Source: Diadema setosum
Taxonomy: Eukaryota > Echinodermata > Echinoidea > Diadematoida > Diadematidae
DNA length: 64,000 bases
Assembly: GCA_033980235.1 (NCBI GenBank)
Contig: CM067067.1
Coordinates: 17,638,239 to 17,702,238 of the forward strand
Direction: 5' to 3'
The notes under the pieces: model-generated
Database searches by the model: none
The model's input: the letters and a program-made list of their open reading frames with translations, nothing else
Told to the model about the DNA's origin: nothing
Program-made: the position numbers and the translations under genes
Shown here: piece after piece, positions 11,601 through 25,540 of the stretch
Position numbering within the stretch: the first letter of the stretch is position 1
Layout of the letters: each line of letters starts with the position of its first letter

Positions 11601-13175
11601 TAACATAATTTCACTTTTCTTGCATAATAAAAGAGCACTGGACTTGCCTCTTTTAGAAGGCAGGAGGAATAATATTACCCCTAACATACATCAATGACAA
11701 GTTGAGGGAATGTGCACTTTTCAAAAAGAAAAAAGAAAAAAGAAAAAAAGAAATTCTGTGAAGCTCTCTTCATATTTTACAGTTTCATAGTTTATGATGT
11801 CATATGTGACATCATAAACTGTAGTAGTTTTCTCATCCAGCAGTGACTGCGCAGAAACTCCAAAAATTCATAACTTTTGAATGGATTGTCTGATTTTTCT
11901 TAAACTCTCACTGATGTGTTCAATTAGTATTGCTGCATTCACTCAATCCACATGTATTTGAAGGTGAACATGTCCTTTAAGCTCGAAGTGCAATGGTATT
12001 GTATGAACATACACGTAGACCGTGGTCTGCAGATGGTGCATAAAATTTGCGGTCTTGTGTCGAAAATGGACATTCATGGTGTGAATACCAAATTTGGTGA
12101 CTGTCTACATCTGCTTTGAAATAATAATAATAATAACAAATAAAAAAGCACATCGGCAACCATAAAACCTGCTGTTTGTTACTAGCACGTCCAGGGTTAA
12201 AGACACCCTGTTCGCATTGCCTAGCAAACTTAGAAAGTCTTTTCATCTTGGGGGGAGGGTTCGAGGAAAATGCACCATACATCGTCAGGTGGGAGATGAT
12301 TTTGTGTCTCTGAATGGAATTCATCAAGGACAAATAAACGGTCACAGACTTTGGCTTAGATGTGGACTGGTAGTATTACGTTCCCTAGCTAGGGTAACCC
12401 ACGTGTGACACCAAGTTGACTGAGAAACCTCTGCCTTTTCACGGGACTTACTGATAGTGACTCCCATCCCAGGGGATTGACTTTTCACCCCTTTGTAAGA
12501 AGGGAATATCTCACCAGTTATATCTATCTTTCTCATCTAATTACATTTGCACTGGACTTCCCCAGTTGAAGCTATGACTGGACATTGAAATTTCAGGCAA
12601 AATTAATTATCCTCTGCCTTTGACCTTTGACTCCGGTTATTTTGTCTACATCATTGTGTGTTCATACAACTCTGTACATTTCCTTCCTTACCACATCATA
12701 TCATCATGGGACATTCCAAGCTAAAGTTATGGATGGATAATAACCTTTTCACATTTTCAAAGACATTCTTTGTTTTGTATCTTTTGCCCCATCATTTCAT
12801 ATAACTTCTTTAGTGTCAATCTACATCCTTCCCATCAAAATATATCATCTTTCATTCTGGTCACCTCCACCTGCGTTTAGATTTCTCTCTCTTCAGCCAG
12901 ATCACCTCGTCTTGCAGCTTTTTTGGCATTACTGTCTGCAGGTTACCATGGCGATGGGACACGTATGTGGTGATAACTTAAAAAAAGGTTCTTTGTAATT
13001 GAGGAGACCTTAGGATGAACACACCAACATCACACATTTAGCACTGACGTGGGGCTGAGCACATTTCAATTATAAATGAAGTTGATGAGGGTACACTCCG
13101 AGAAAGGGAATAACTTGTACGGACGGGGCAACAGAAACAAAACAAACTGAGTGAGAGAGGAGAGAGTGGACAAAC
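8647..13175 (-). other. Talin intron (4.5 kb)
   Basis: No coding sequence recognised. It contains one foldback element (11394-11980), described separately. The rest is AT-rich unique-looking sequence. Confidence 0.8.
11394..11980. mobile_element. TTAA-flanked foldback element (MITE-like)
   Basis: The element has inverted ends of about 75 bases. The left end reads TTAA then AGGACATGTTCACC, and the right end is its inverse, GGTGAACATGTCCT then TTAA. TTAA at both ends fits a piggyBac-type target duplication. An internal palindrome lies at about 11791-11820 (ATGATGTCATATGTGACATC). It has no ORF and is non-autonomous. Confidence 0.8.
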
Positions 13176-13421
13176 CTGCAGTCGTCTCATGGACTCGCTG
13201 TGTGTGTCCGCCTTGACCTTGCAGGCCACCAGGAGCTGGGCAGTGGAGCTGGCCACCTGCTTGGCGGAACCGATCAGCCGCTCCTGGCTGGCGTGGCCCT
13301 GCACCACCGAGTTGGCCGACTCGCACAGGCCCTGGGTGGCCGCGGCCACCTTGCGGGCCGCCGAGATGAGGCCCATGGACCACTGGCCGTCCTCGCTGTA
13401 TGGGGACGGGTTTGACTGCAC
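13176..13421 (-). CDS. TLN: Talin exon: R13 I/LWEQ actin-binding core
   Basis: 82 codons in phase 0 between AAAAACAG and CAG|GTTTGT. EDGQWSMGLISAARKVAAAT, then GHASQERLIGSAKQVA and LLVACKVKADTHS, match human R13 closely. The KVK triplet aligns with human 2443-2445, residues known to be needed for F-actin binding by ABS3. This is the THATCH/I-LWEQ module that gives talin its main C-terminal actin contact. The first residues, VQSNPSPYS, differ from human and form the loop before the QWS helix. Confidence 0.97.
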
Positions 13422-13910
13422 CTGTTTTTGGAACGATATGCAAGGAGAAATCAGTGAAGTTTGTGCTCTTGAGAGCCATCAATTTCTCTAATACACCTAC
13501 ACTTACTTTACTTAATTATAAATAACTCAATATCACAGTAGAGAGCATTATGAATGTCTTACGCTTGGATTCCGACACTGACATGTTGCAATACCTCTTG
13601 CAGCAGAGTGGCATTAATTTGAACTTTGATTGGAAAATGATTTGCATTGTTTGTACTTCATTTGAGGAACTTGACTATAATGTCCAAGATAATGGGCTCA
13701 TCTAAAGTATTCTTGATAACAACGCATGTGGGTCTCTCCAAATCATTAACAACTACTAAAATACAATATTACAAATGAGTTTCTCCTCTTTTTAAACCAT
13801 TTTTAAAAATTTCATTCACACAAAAAAGTAAAGTTAAGACCGAGTTGTTGGAGATTCTCTCTTTCTTTGTTAATCTCATGTCTGCCAGCAAGCGTGGCGG
13901 CTTCACTCAC
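13422..13910 (-). other. Short talin intron
   Basis: AT-rich; nothing recognised. Confidence 0.85.
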
Positions 13911-14036
13911 TCGACCCTGCGAGACAAGCTCCCTCTGTGCAGCTCCCGCCGCTTTCACCAGAGCGCTCGTTGCCGCGGCGATCGCCTTTGCTGCCTCCAG
14001 GATCTGTTCCTCAAAGTTGAGACTGTCGTCTGCTTT
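13911..14036 (-). CDS. TLN: Talin exon: R13, vinculin-binding helix region
   Basis: 42 codons, phase 0 to phase 0, between CCTGAGCAG and CGA|GTGAGT. DDSLNFEEQILEAAKAIA, then ATSALVKAAGAAQREL, is nearly identical to human talin. It aligns with the helix carrying the C-terminal vinculin-binding site known as VBS58. Confidence 0.97.
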
Positions 14037-17000
14037 CTGCTCAGGGGATAGGAGAGAGAGAGAGATGGAGAGAAAGAGAGGGTTGATCGACAGAACGAAA
14101 GAAAAGAAGAGAAGGCAGAAGAGAATGGAGGCAAGAAAATGACAAACAGTTAAAAGAAGATCAGAAATCCATGCAGTGAATAAACAATCATCAACATTTT
14201 GGCAGCTAATGATCAGAAACGTTATATTGCAAACTGGACGCAGATGAGACTGCCATCAATATTGAATTGTTCATCAATCATCCTCCATATTTTCACGCAA
14301 GAGTTGGATTCAAAGCACTGGTCATGCACACAGGAACTACGTACATGCTCACATTCCACACTTTTGACACCTCTTACGACAATCCGCCATCAAAAGCCCT
14401 TCTTCTGGTATCCTGTCATTTTGTTATGAATACTTAAAACCTTGTGCTACGCACCTGGGACATCAGGAGTGAACTACTTCAAGTGCATTTATGAGTTATG
14501 TGTAGGCTTGACCCAGTCAAACTTGCCATATCAAAACAGATGACAAAAAAACCTAACACAAAAACACACTACACTGACAAAAACAATTTAAACAAAAAAC
14601 ACAGGTCAGAACGAGTCACCTTTAAAATGACAACATAGGTACATATGATGCATCTAAAAGGGATAGGTGTAATGAGGTTTACGTTGTGACTAGTAGTTCC
14701 TCTATTCTTTGGATCCTAAACAGAACTACAACAAGAAGAACAACTCCCTACGCTATCTGATCCCTCCCACACATGTTGAGCTTCTTTGGTTCACACTTAC
14801 TAAGTCTTATTCTGCTGTCATCCTCAATGACTTTGTATGTATTTAAGGAGCATAAATGATTATTATATAATCATTGCTACTATCTATGTCACCTTTCGGA
14901 ACATTGTCCTATTGCATTGCATTGCAAAGGTGCTACACATACAGGTTTTGTATGAAGTTCCCATATCTTTTATAATGGAGAGGCCTCACGAATGTGCTTT
15001 AACTTTTAGAAGCAAACATGCATACACTGACTGAAATGTAAAAAGCATGTTCAAGTCTCTAATTGATATAGCAAACACAGAGGACACACAGAAACAAACT
15101 CATAAAATGAACACATTCTCTTCACACAACCAACACGTAGCGACGCGAACAACATCCCTTTCGACAGAGGGTGCCGGACGCACATGCCCGGGGGTCACGA
15201 TGATGACGCACTGATTATCATGAGGCACCGCATGCTACGTCCATGTTGGGGTGAACTGCAAAGAAGAGGGCGCAATTGGCCCACCCCCACAACCCAACAT
15301 AGACATATCAGGCAGGGTATCATACGTACTCCTGGATTCGGACCATTCCACACAGGGGGTGCACTATGTCCACTTTGACACAAGCCATAAGAAATGGGAC
15401 GAAATTGGTGGGCAATACCATTGGGGGTCGGGTCGGGATGGGGGCTGGGGATATGGATCCAATGCTAAGGGCACAGTTAATCATGGTGAAATTATATCAA
15501 CAGATATAAGACTTACAAAACTACAGTTTGTACTGCTTTTCTTATTCGTATCAATTATACCAAGACTCCATGCAGAAAAGTTAATACACAAAAGTCAATA
15601 AAAGGTATAAAAGGTATCTATATACAACAACAACAACCTTCACATCAACTCTTCAACTAACGCTACGTGTATACTGTGGTTGTACATGGCAGTTCTCAAC
15701 AACAACAACAACATTTGAAAGTGGATACACTTAAGCAAAAATTGCAAATGTGCCCTAATGCGATCAAATATTCAGATCAAGAGCAGCACACTGTGAAATA
15801 ACAATTCATCAAGAGTTGGACCGATTAATCATGATTATTAACAACTGGATAATTACATGTCACATGTCATAAATAATGTGTGGGAAGGAGGAAAACATGA
15901 ACAGCTCTGTTTTCAAACTGTTCCACAGTCAGAAAGAGCAAGACTAGAAGTTCAGACTGCAGTTTAGTAATGAAGAAGATAGATTAATCAGGATTGCAGC
16001 ATTGTGTACTCACAAAAATCATGTTAATCTGTGATTCCTGTAGCGTGAAGGGGAGTCTCCAATACATGTTCCAGGATTTCTACACACACCCACAGTGTGC
16101 CCCACACCAACGACAACAATACGGCAGGCAGCCTCTTAAAACCTCACCAGGGTAGCCCCCCGAACAAAAAAGACAAACTATATATTTGTAATGATATATA
16201 GGAGGGCTAACGCAGGATCACGCAACACGAAGTACGAGTGGCGCGTCTGCACCAGAGAATGGGTGGGGAGGGATGGGGGGGGGGGGGTAAACGGGAATCA
16301 AGACCACATGAGGGGGGAAACTATGGGCTGTCCCCCATCTGCTTGCACCCATCACTGTAAAGTACACGGTACAGCCCTTGATGGAATCAGTCGAGAAACA
16401 TGAGCGAGAGTGTGTCGAGAGGCAGACGGAGTGTTTCTGTATGACTACAGAACATTTTGGGAATTCAGGATGAGACAGAAGCTGACATACAAACCACCTT
16501 CAGTGGACTTTCTTTGACAAACAACATATTTCTCCCAACTTCCCCCCCCCCCCCACACCATACCCCATTTCCTGTGAAATGTATCACATACAAAAGTACT
16601 GTAGCAGTGAGAGGCGGAGAGAGAGAGAAAGGAATTGAGATAGGGAGAGATGAACCACCCCAACCATCCCTTCCCCCCCCCCCCCCAAAAAAAAAAGTGA
16701 TACGGCAGGGATATCTGATCACTTCTTTGGAAAAACGGTCTCGTATTTCTCACCGGTGGATTGCAATTCTATAAATAATTACAAATATTACGGCTCAGAG
16801 TGGTGATCGTTTCTGACAAACCTCTTCCTTGATGGTTGTAGATAGCCCCTGGCTCAAGAGCCAAATTGCCAGGGTACCCTGAGATAATATGATGTCAGAG
16901 TTAAGTTTTGAGGAGAACGAGATGAAGTTGAGATTGATAAGTTTAATATTTTTTCTTTCTGTTTTTTCCCAACGGTGAATGTGCCCAAGGTATCTCTCTG

Positions 17001-17629
17001 TCATTTCCCGAAGCCTTGTCTTGAGATCACTTTTAAAGTTTTCTTAACAGCCATTAAACCCTTTATGTGCTTTGGGTGCCAATTGGCATAGAAAACCCCC
17101 ATAGCGTTGTGCACACTGCCCAAAGTCTTTGGTATGGGAAGGGTTAATCGTACACTTTGCACATGGCCCACTGTGGTAACTACTGCGCATGCAATGGGCA
17201 AGATTCATTTTGGCTTTCTTTATAACCCTCATGAGTAATAACCGACACCATTGTCTCTCTTAATCACTCCGTTCACCATCAAAATCAGAAAAAAAAAATC
17301 CAAAAATACATTGTAGCTATTAGAAAGATGCTTGTGTGCTACATATGCATCTCAATAGCCAATTATAGTTTCCAAATTGGGGAGGCTTTTTTTTTTTTTT
17401 TTCCAGGAGATATTTCAGTTTTTCTGGGAGACTTGGCAGCTCTGACCAACAGTGTTCTCTTATATTATGTGTTTCCTCTGAAAACCCCTGATTGCTATTA
17501 TTACAAGGGGCCAGACATGACTAGCATTCACACTGTTTTCTGGTTCCTCTCATCCTTACCTTTTTCCATGTCACTACATATTTGTAAACATGTACAATGA
17601 TTATTATTGCATTGGATATAATTCATTCA

Positions 17630-17780
17630 TCCATCCATTTATCTATTTACTTATTTACTCATTTATTTATTTATTTATTTATTTATCTATTTATTTACTT
17701 ATTTACTAATTTATTTATTTATTTATTTATTTATCTATTTATTTATGTGTATATTTATCTATTCATTCATTCATTTACAG
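17630..17780. repeat. (ATTT)n tetranucleotide block
   Basis: Imperfect ATTT/ATTC/ATCT units across about 150 bases. Open frames over it (YLFIYLF repeats) are artefacts. Confidence 0.95.
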
Positions 17781-18776
17781 TTGTATTCTTTAATTCATTT
17801 ATAAAGGCTGCAGACAGTGTGTAGATAATACTTTAATTTAGCTACTAACAGTCATGAACACCAATTAGCACCACAATGCGCTCTGAGTTCTTGCATATTG
17901 AAACTTTTCATGATTTAGTTTCCCGTTTCCTACATGTATTACGCTCAGAATGAATCAGAAGGCAATGGGAGGTGATATATTTCCCAGTCGGGGGAGGGGG
18001 GATGGAAACAAAAATAAACAGAACTTGGCCAACAATTTACCAGAAAGCAATCAAATTTCAACCTCCCCAGTCATAGAAACAAACTGACGCATGTACAACA
18101 ATTGTCATCCAGGAAATCTTCAATTGTGTGCATTATCTATCTGCTGAGCCAGTTGAATAAAAGCAGTTTACTTTGAAGTCATCCATTTGTGAATAAAGCC
18201 AGAGGTACTATGCACATGTACAGTCATGTTTGACAGATTGATTGGGACTCCTGACTTCATCGTTTTCGAGTGGGGGTGGGGGTGGGGGTGGGCTGGGGAG
18301 AGAAATCATTTAATCCATGTGTACAATCAAATTGCGATATTTCCTGGTTTCACAGTATAGATTGTGATCACTGATCCCTGCCAATGATTTGTAGAACCAC
18401 CTTTTAAACATAACACACCAACACATTATCACGTGGGGATGCTTAAATAAAAGTTCTAAAATTAAAAAGTGGAATTTGCAAGAAGATACTGGGAAATATT
18501 TTCTTCAACCAGGATCAAGTAGTATAACTGAAGGGCACTTTGTCTTGTTCTATGGTTTAAAAAAAAAAAATAATAATAATAATAAATGGTCTCTTGAGCA
18601 GTATACATATATGCAGCGTATATTTGGGACATCAAGGAACTTTACATGTAGAGTACAAAATAACTTGAATGCATCGAATGACTTATCGTAAAGGCATCAA
18701 AATGTCATCAGCTTTTAATATGACACAAATTTTGACGGTAGCACCATTGTGCTAAATCTGACTCAACTCAATATGT

Positions 18777-18960
18777 TTAAAGGAAAGTCCACCCTGAAAA
18801 TTAGTTTGTGTGAACAGAGGTGGAAAATCTAGAGAAACAGGACAGCGAAAGTTTGAGAAATTTATGATCATAACTATGAAATTTATGTTTTTTTTTTTAA
18901 AGCTGTAATCAATTAAACACAAATTGACAATTCCTTGATGTCACATGCAAGCTCACTCCC
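18777..18960. mobile_element. Truncated foldback element, same family as 56757-57182
   Basis: Begins TTAA then AGGAAAGTCCACCCTGAAAA and continues with matching internal sequence (GAACAGG...GACAGCGAAAG.TTTGAG). The matching right end is not found, so it is taken as 3' truncated. Confidence 0.55.
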
Positions 18961-21378
18961 TCCCCCTTCATTTGCTCGAAACTATTTAAATAAGACATTT
19001 ATTTTTCCCATCAAGTATATTTTCAGTCATACAAGCACCTTGAATACAATCATTGTAAACATTTTTCTACATGACCCTCACATGCAAAAAATATATTCCG
19101 TCAGCAAAAGTGCAAAAAAAAAAGAAGAGAGATATTACAGAATTTTATGCATGGAGCAGATGAAAGGTGAGCTCACATATCAATTTTGTCAATTTTTTCT
19201 TTGATTGGTCCCACCTTCAAAATTTCATTACTTTCTTACTTTCACACAAATGCAAACAAAGGGAAACTAATCAGAAATATAATATAGACAAAAATCTCAA
19301 TGGAATCCCTTTTTTTTTCTTTTTCCATCTTTCTTATTCTTTATTAGAATTTGGTAAATCTTTCACTATCCTGTACCCCTCACCATTTTGTCTTTATTCA
19401 ACAAATTCATATTTTGGGTGGACTTCATGTAAACAGTCTCAAGGCATAACAAAAGATATTTCTCCCAATGGCCCACATCGGCATTTTGGGCAACCCAAGG
19501 GCTCCATACTACCCAAAGGCAAGTGATCACTCATATCACTAGCAAGACAGTGAGTTTAAGTTGCCTCTGGCAAGTGGGGCAAGGGAGTTAGCAGAACCCT
19601 GGGTCTTTTTAGAGGAGAATATGTTGGGTACATCACATTTTAATGCTCTCATGTGTATGCTATCTTTGAAACATAATTTTGGTGAGCTCTCATTGCAAGG
19701 TAAAACTGATTTAATTTTACTTACACCTTTACATGAACAGGGATTATTGAATGTTCAAAAGACTAACAGAGAATGATTAATAACTGTTGACCTCCATCCC
19801 CTCCACACAAAAAAAGGGGATATCTCACTGCTGATTTTCTGCCATGAATAAAACTTGTATATGGTAGCGCCAATTTCGACTCGTTTGCCAAGTGTATTCA
19901 TTTCAGGTGGATACGAAAGGAGAGTTCCTAAATAATTCCATCTAATCCAGCATGGACTATTAGTGACATTTTGTTGCCGTGGCAACCTCTAAACACACGC
20001 TTACAGACATCCGATCCCTTTGGGTCCCCCATTCCCACCTCCTATTTACGTCACAGTGTTCATTTCTCCGCCACAAGAAGTGCTGAATATAAATCGCTCA
20101 GAAAGCCAGAAGGCAATTGAGCCTTTGCCTATGGGTTTCCTCCTTCGAACTTGATGCCAACTCTGTTGTATTCATGCAAAAGCTGCTCTACGAGACACAC
20201 TCCCTTCACATATCCAATTCTTTGTGTCAAGAAATAGCAATCTAACAACAATTCTGGATCAGATTCAACTTGATTTGAAAAAAAAAAAGACCAACAATGT
20301 ACAAGTGCAACAATGAAAATCTTATCAAAATCACATTAAAAGTAAGGAAGTTACGAAATGTTAAAGATAACCTAACCTTAAAAAAAAAAAGTTCTAGCAG
20401 TTGACATGAATATATGCAATTAGCTAATGATGTCATCACTACATTAGGCAATAAAATCATCTACTCACTCATTTGCATAGTCATATTGACTGTTCAAGAA
20501 CTGTTTTGTGAAAATTAGCAAAACTTTGCAATTTCATACAAGCAGCTTCCTTAATTTCTATCTGATTTTTTTTTTTTAATCAATTTTTCACCATTGTAAT
20601 GCTCATAAAAAAGTACTCTTTCTTTTTGGACTAATTTTTGACTGGTCTAAAATTGTTCTTTCACTGCACCATGTTCAAGTTGATTTAATATCCATCTTAT
20701 ACATACACACTTGAAGTGCTCATTCATTTCACAGACATAGTTATTTCTGCACTTTGGTATATGAACATTCTTCATAATAAGAATATAATCCAACAGTCAC
20801 TGTAGCTACGATTGTACATAAATGTAGTTTGGGCTTTGAAACTTTACATACACAGTGAATGTCTGAGATCAATACTATACAAACTATGAGTAAAAAACAA
20901 AAACAAAAAGACTCCTGCATTCATTTAAACTACCAAAATTCATCATGGCTGTCTATCCAAATATGAGAAGAAAGGCACTCAAATTCACATTGAATGCAAC
21001 GACAGAAATGAAAGAAAAAACATTAACAGTATGCTCAAGTCATGTCATGCTTTATAAAAATATGGGGCAATTGGCATGTTGGTCAGCAGTCAAGGGGAGG
21101 GGGCGGGGCAGCAGGAGGGGGGGGGATCCTGAGGGGAGTTTGTAGAAGAAGGGTCATGTTTCCACACACTCCCTTCTTCCGGGGAGCGTGTGCAGGTGCC
21201 GTGACATTTTGACGCGCAGGGGTGGAAACAGGCCCTGATCAATTCCCCCCTTTTTTAACCCTCTCTACCAGACACGGGATAAAGTTCAATGTTGGGTCAG
21301 CATTTTTTCCCCCTTTCTTTCTCTGGCTTTAAATTCCAAACAGGCAGCCAGGCAGCTACCTGCCAAAGTGAAAATGGT

Positions 21379-21395
21379 GGGGGGGGGGGGGGGGG
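21379..21395 (+). repeat. Poly-G tract
   Basis: About 17 consecutive G, continuing into GCGGCGG. Confidence 0.95.
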
Positions 21396-22404
21396 CGGCG
21401 GAAGGAGTAGCTAGGAAGCTGTGTTGGACTGAGCAGATGATGACGCGGTGCACAGTCGCAAAATGTCTGTACATGAGTCTGTCCCTTCACAATATGTTTG
21501 TTTACCTCAAAAACAAGCGAGTCATTCTGTCAATTTGTTGTTCTTGTTGTTGTTATTGTATTTTTTGTAAGGGGGAGAGGTGAGAGCTTAAAGGTTAACC
21601 AGGAGAGTATTGACATTGACAAAAGGTTGCTTCTACAAAATGTGTAAAACATACACCTATTCTCTCAAACCCGAGTAGGATAAGTTCAGTTTAAAATTGG
21701 AAGTCTCCTTAATATGCAAATGAAGGGACAGCTTTTCGGTAACTGAAAATGAATGAAATTTGATTTTGGCTATGAACTGAAAAAGGGATTCTTGCTGGTG
21801 TTTTTGATTAGCTCAGTATATTTTCACACCAATCCTCCTTGCTTATTTGAAAGGAAGGCATTATATGCATCAGTCAAGAGCAGTAAATAATCAGGTTGGC
21901 ATTAATTTCTCCCTTTGCTAAAATAAAACCAAATCATTACAATTGTACATATGACCATGATGATTTTTGTAAGAAATGATATTTCTGGGGGAAAAAAATG
22001 GATGCATAAGTAGTCACTTTTAATGGCAAGCGTCAGATACAGACAAATCTTCACCAAATTATGGATTTTGATAGGCATTCACAAAGACAGAGCTACAGTC
22101 AGGACTGCTAGCCGAGGGATAAACTTCTACTCTATACCCAATCTCCTGAAATAAAACTTGAAGCATACTTCCCACAGGACAGCAAGGGGAGTGGGAGAGG
22201 GGGTGGGATAACCCATAGCACCATAAACCAAAAAAGTATAATCACAAGGAGTTTTTATGCTAAACATTCCTTGACTTTCTTTCAGCATTCTCTGGTTGCT
22301 ACGACTTGGGGAACAATCATTCCGATTTCTAACTACTATAAATTTGGATGAAGAAGATGCTTGGTTATATACAAGGGACTTCAGATATACATTCCAAATT
22401 GAGA

Positions 22405-22422
22405 GGGGGGGGGGGGGGGGGG
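22405..22422 (+). repeat. Poly-G tract
   Basis: About 18 consecutive G inside a purine-rich stretch. Confidence 0.95.
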
Positions 22423-23555
22423 AAAAGCAGGGAGGAGAGGGGCCTAAATTGAGAATTTGGAACTAAACGAGAGAAAAGAGGTGACAGGCGCACCGCCCCA
22501 TGCTAGCACTGCGACATACAAACGCCAAGTCTTGTCCGCGCAACACTCTGTCCCAAAACGGGGTGTCGTGGGCAGTACACGGGCCAGACTGCACAAGTAT
22601 CCAGAAGGAGCATACGAAATTTGGAAGAATGTGGGGGGCAGGACAGACGGACGGAAACAACAAACAAGACAAACAGACAAGCTGACATGAGCAGATGAGA
22701 TATGAAAAGACGACAGACGGCAAGCATTAGCAACACTTTCCATGTACAGTCATACACACATAACAATGATCCTCCACTGCTACATCTTAAAAACATGCAA
22801 CATTTATATTCAAATGCTTTATAACTTACAAGAAATCTTCCCACTTTTTTTAAGTGTAATAGGTGCAGAAACAACATTAACTGCATATATTCTATTAAGA
22901 TATACTTGAATTTGAATAAATCTTTTTATCTCATACACAAATATCAAATAATGAAAGACCAAAATAAGGGAACTACACTTGATGTGTTAAAAAAAAAAAA
23001 CAATTATCTGCATATCTCTGCAAAGTGTTCAGTTTTTGCAGCTCAAGTGCTAGCAGTGCCTTTTGAGGGAAGGCAGAGTCAAGAAATATCTGTTCAAAAC
23101 CTCATCTATAAAAAAAAAAAAAAATTATATCTTATCATGGTAAACCAGAAAAACAACAACTAATGAATGCAGTAGAATCTCTCAGTGCAAAAACTAGCTT
23201 TTAGCAAGTACATACACATACACACACACCCTCAGTTCAGCCAGAAAGGCATGTATGCACAAAGCCATACATGCACAAATGATGTTGAAATTCTGTGTAT
23301 AGATACAGCACACCCAGAGAAAAACACACACACATGAATACACCCACACACATGAATACATACACATGTATACAACACAGTCATATTCAAAAGAAGGATG
23401 CATGCGACTGTGGGGAATATGATGATGTCATCATAAAATGAGGGCGGGAGAACAAAGCCAAGGATCACGAACAAAAGTGAAGATCTGTTCTCAATTTGGG
23501 CCTCACTGGGTGACACAAACAAGGGTGGGTTGGGTTGGAAATCATACTCACTCTC

Positions 23556-23780
23556 CATCTCTATCTCCCTCTCTTTATATATCTACATGTATCTATCTAT
23601 CTCTTTAAATATCTATATATCTCTCTCTTTCTTAATGTACCCTTAATGTACCTATCTACCTATCTCTTTTTATATGTCTCTCTCTCCATGTATATATCTA
23701 TCCCTTTTTTTCTGTATCTCTTTCTTACTATCTTTCTACCTATCTATCAGTCTCACTTTCTCTCTCTCTCTTTCTCTCTT
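23556..23780. repeat. TCTA/TC-rich simple sequence
   Basis: Imperfect TATC, TCTA and TC units across about 220 bases. Confidence 0.9.
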
Positions 23781-24384
23781 CTGCTTTTTCTTACTTAGAA
23801 AATATTTTGAATTGATGAATTATCTAAGAGAGCTTGTAATTTCAACTTGTTGAGAGTTGAGGTGACAAATGTCCTCAAGTAAAAATTTGTCACTATATTT
23901 TGCTTCAGACACACACTCAGTGTTTTTTTCACCCTTTTCACCCTTTGTTATTTCCTTTTGCACCAGCCAATTAAACTCTGTATCTAGCACGATAATACAC
24001 TGGACAAAGGTCTCTGTCTCACTTTCGAATTTGCTGGACTTTCTTCTGTCTGTTATTATTGCCAGATTAGGAAAAAAAATGTGTGAAAAAAAAAAAGAGA
24101 TTTACAATGTGTTCAAGAAGCAACAACAAAACAAGTGAAAATAAGAGGTCATCTTTTTACCTTTCACTGGTTACAAGGTAAAATTTGTGCGTCCTTCCAA
24201 AAATGTTCCATCTTTGTCTGTACATGTAATTCCATGAATAGGTTTCGTCACTACACGAATGCTAATAGTCTTCATATCATGATAAGCTTGTGCGAACATG
24301 AGAATGAGGGCAAGGGGGAAGAAGGGGGAAGGGGACGTAGGGGGAAGGGGAGGGGAGAGAAAAAAATGATGCAGGTTGACTCAC

Positions 24385-24509
24385 CCTAGCACCTTGGCGG
24401 GGTTTCAGCTGGGCCAGTTTCCTGGCAGCGGCCTCAATGGCATTGGCTGCACTAAGCAGCTCGTTCTCGGCAATGACGTTGGGGTCATCCGGGTTCACCC
24501 AATCGGTAC
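24385..24509 (-). CDS. TLN: Talin exon: start of R13
   Basis: The exon begins with GT completing the split glycine codon of the previous exon and ends AGG|GTGAGT in phase 0. TDWVNPDDPNVIAENELL and IEAAARKLAQLKPR match human TEWVDPEDPTVIAENELL and its continuation. It encodes the first helix of R13, known to lie against the actin-binding surface and to inhibit it. Confidence 0.97.
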
Positions 24510-25410
24510 CTGAAAAAATGGAAGCACAAAAAAAAAATGTTGAACATGTCTCTTAGACACTCTCTAAATTGCCGCTAGCAAACATGCTGCGCCCAATGTC
24601 AATTATTGCATTTATCATGTAGTGTTTCTGAGAGGGTTCCTCAAGAGAAGTAGGGATTTTGATTTGCACGGCGCAACTAAAACCCAAATCTTGAGTTTTC
24701 ACCGGAGGGCAGAGGTGCCACATGTTTGCTTTGGTCATTCTTCTTCAAACTTTCTGTCACGCTGGTCAAGTGTTGTGCACTAAACATATCACAGGAGGGA
24801 GATAAAAAAAATTCCCTCAAGATTCTAATAATGGATATTGTGTATACTGATCATGAGGACAACAGTTTCAAAATCATTGTTTTATATTTTATCATCTACA
24901 CAAGTTGTCAGAAGAAGCAGGCCTCATCTTGTGATCATCGGAGATAGAAATTGACAGGGAATAACAAAAACAAAACAAAAAAAAACACCTCACTGCATAT
25001 ACTTACATGAATACATAAAAGAATATGAAAAACAATACTAAATGAACAGAAAACTCAAAAGAGCTCTTACATGGCACATATTCTCTACTACCAGTGGAGA
25101 CTCAGTAGGATTTTTAATATACATGTATGTTTGCTTGTTTTTTAACAATGGTGGTGACAGTGGAGATGATGGAAATGATGACTGGTAGTGGTGACTGTGG
25201 TAATGGTGGGGATTGATAGAAATGGTATTGGTGGTAGTAGTTGTGGTAAAGAATGAAACAGCAGTGAAGTAAAAGGCATTAGGGAGGGAGAACACAGGAA
25301 TATAAGCATAAGCTGGAGTGCTCCCTGGGAAGTGGAGAGTTAGCACTGTCAGTGCTGGTTGGAAATAATGTAGGCCTATCCAGTGACTAGGGTAATATCA
25401 ATGATAGCAT

Positions 25411-25480
25411 GTATGCACCTTGAGCACTCTACAGAGTGGATGTGGCACAATACAAGTCATATACATTATTATTATGAATT
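25411..25480 (+). mobile_element. LINE/SINE 3' tail fragment, + orientation
   Basis: GAGCACTCTACAGAGTGGAT, then GTGGCACAATACAAGTC and (ATT)n, is a diverged copy of the 3' end of the LINE at 26586-28410, in the opposite orientation. Confidence 0.6.
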
Positions 25481-25540
25481 CCTTCTGTGCCAATGAGTCA
25501 AGTGAGCACAAATTTAACACAAAAACCTATGGACAGGTAA

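Larger units (their letters stand above)
14037..24384 (-). other. Talin intron (10.3 kb)
   Basis: No talin exon recognised inside it. It holds an unidentified GC-rich patch (15120-15480), poly-C and poly-G runs (16268-16275, 16540-16553, 16673-16686, 21379-21395, 22405-22422), an (ATTT)n block, a truncated foldback element (18777-18960), (TCTA)n/(TC)n sequence near 23.6 kb and another GC-rich patch at 22.48-22.65 kb. The short open frames over the GC-rich patches resemble no protein I know. Confidence 0.7.

Noticed and set aside
22444..22886. Overlapping - strand frames of up to 127 codons
   Set aside because: No family resemblance, no talin similarity; probably composition of a GC-rich intronic patch.
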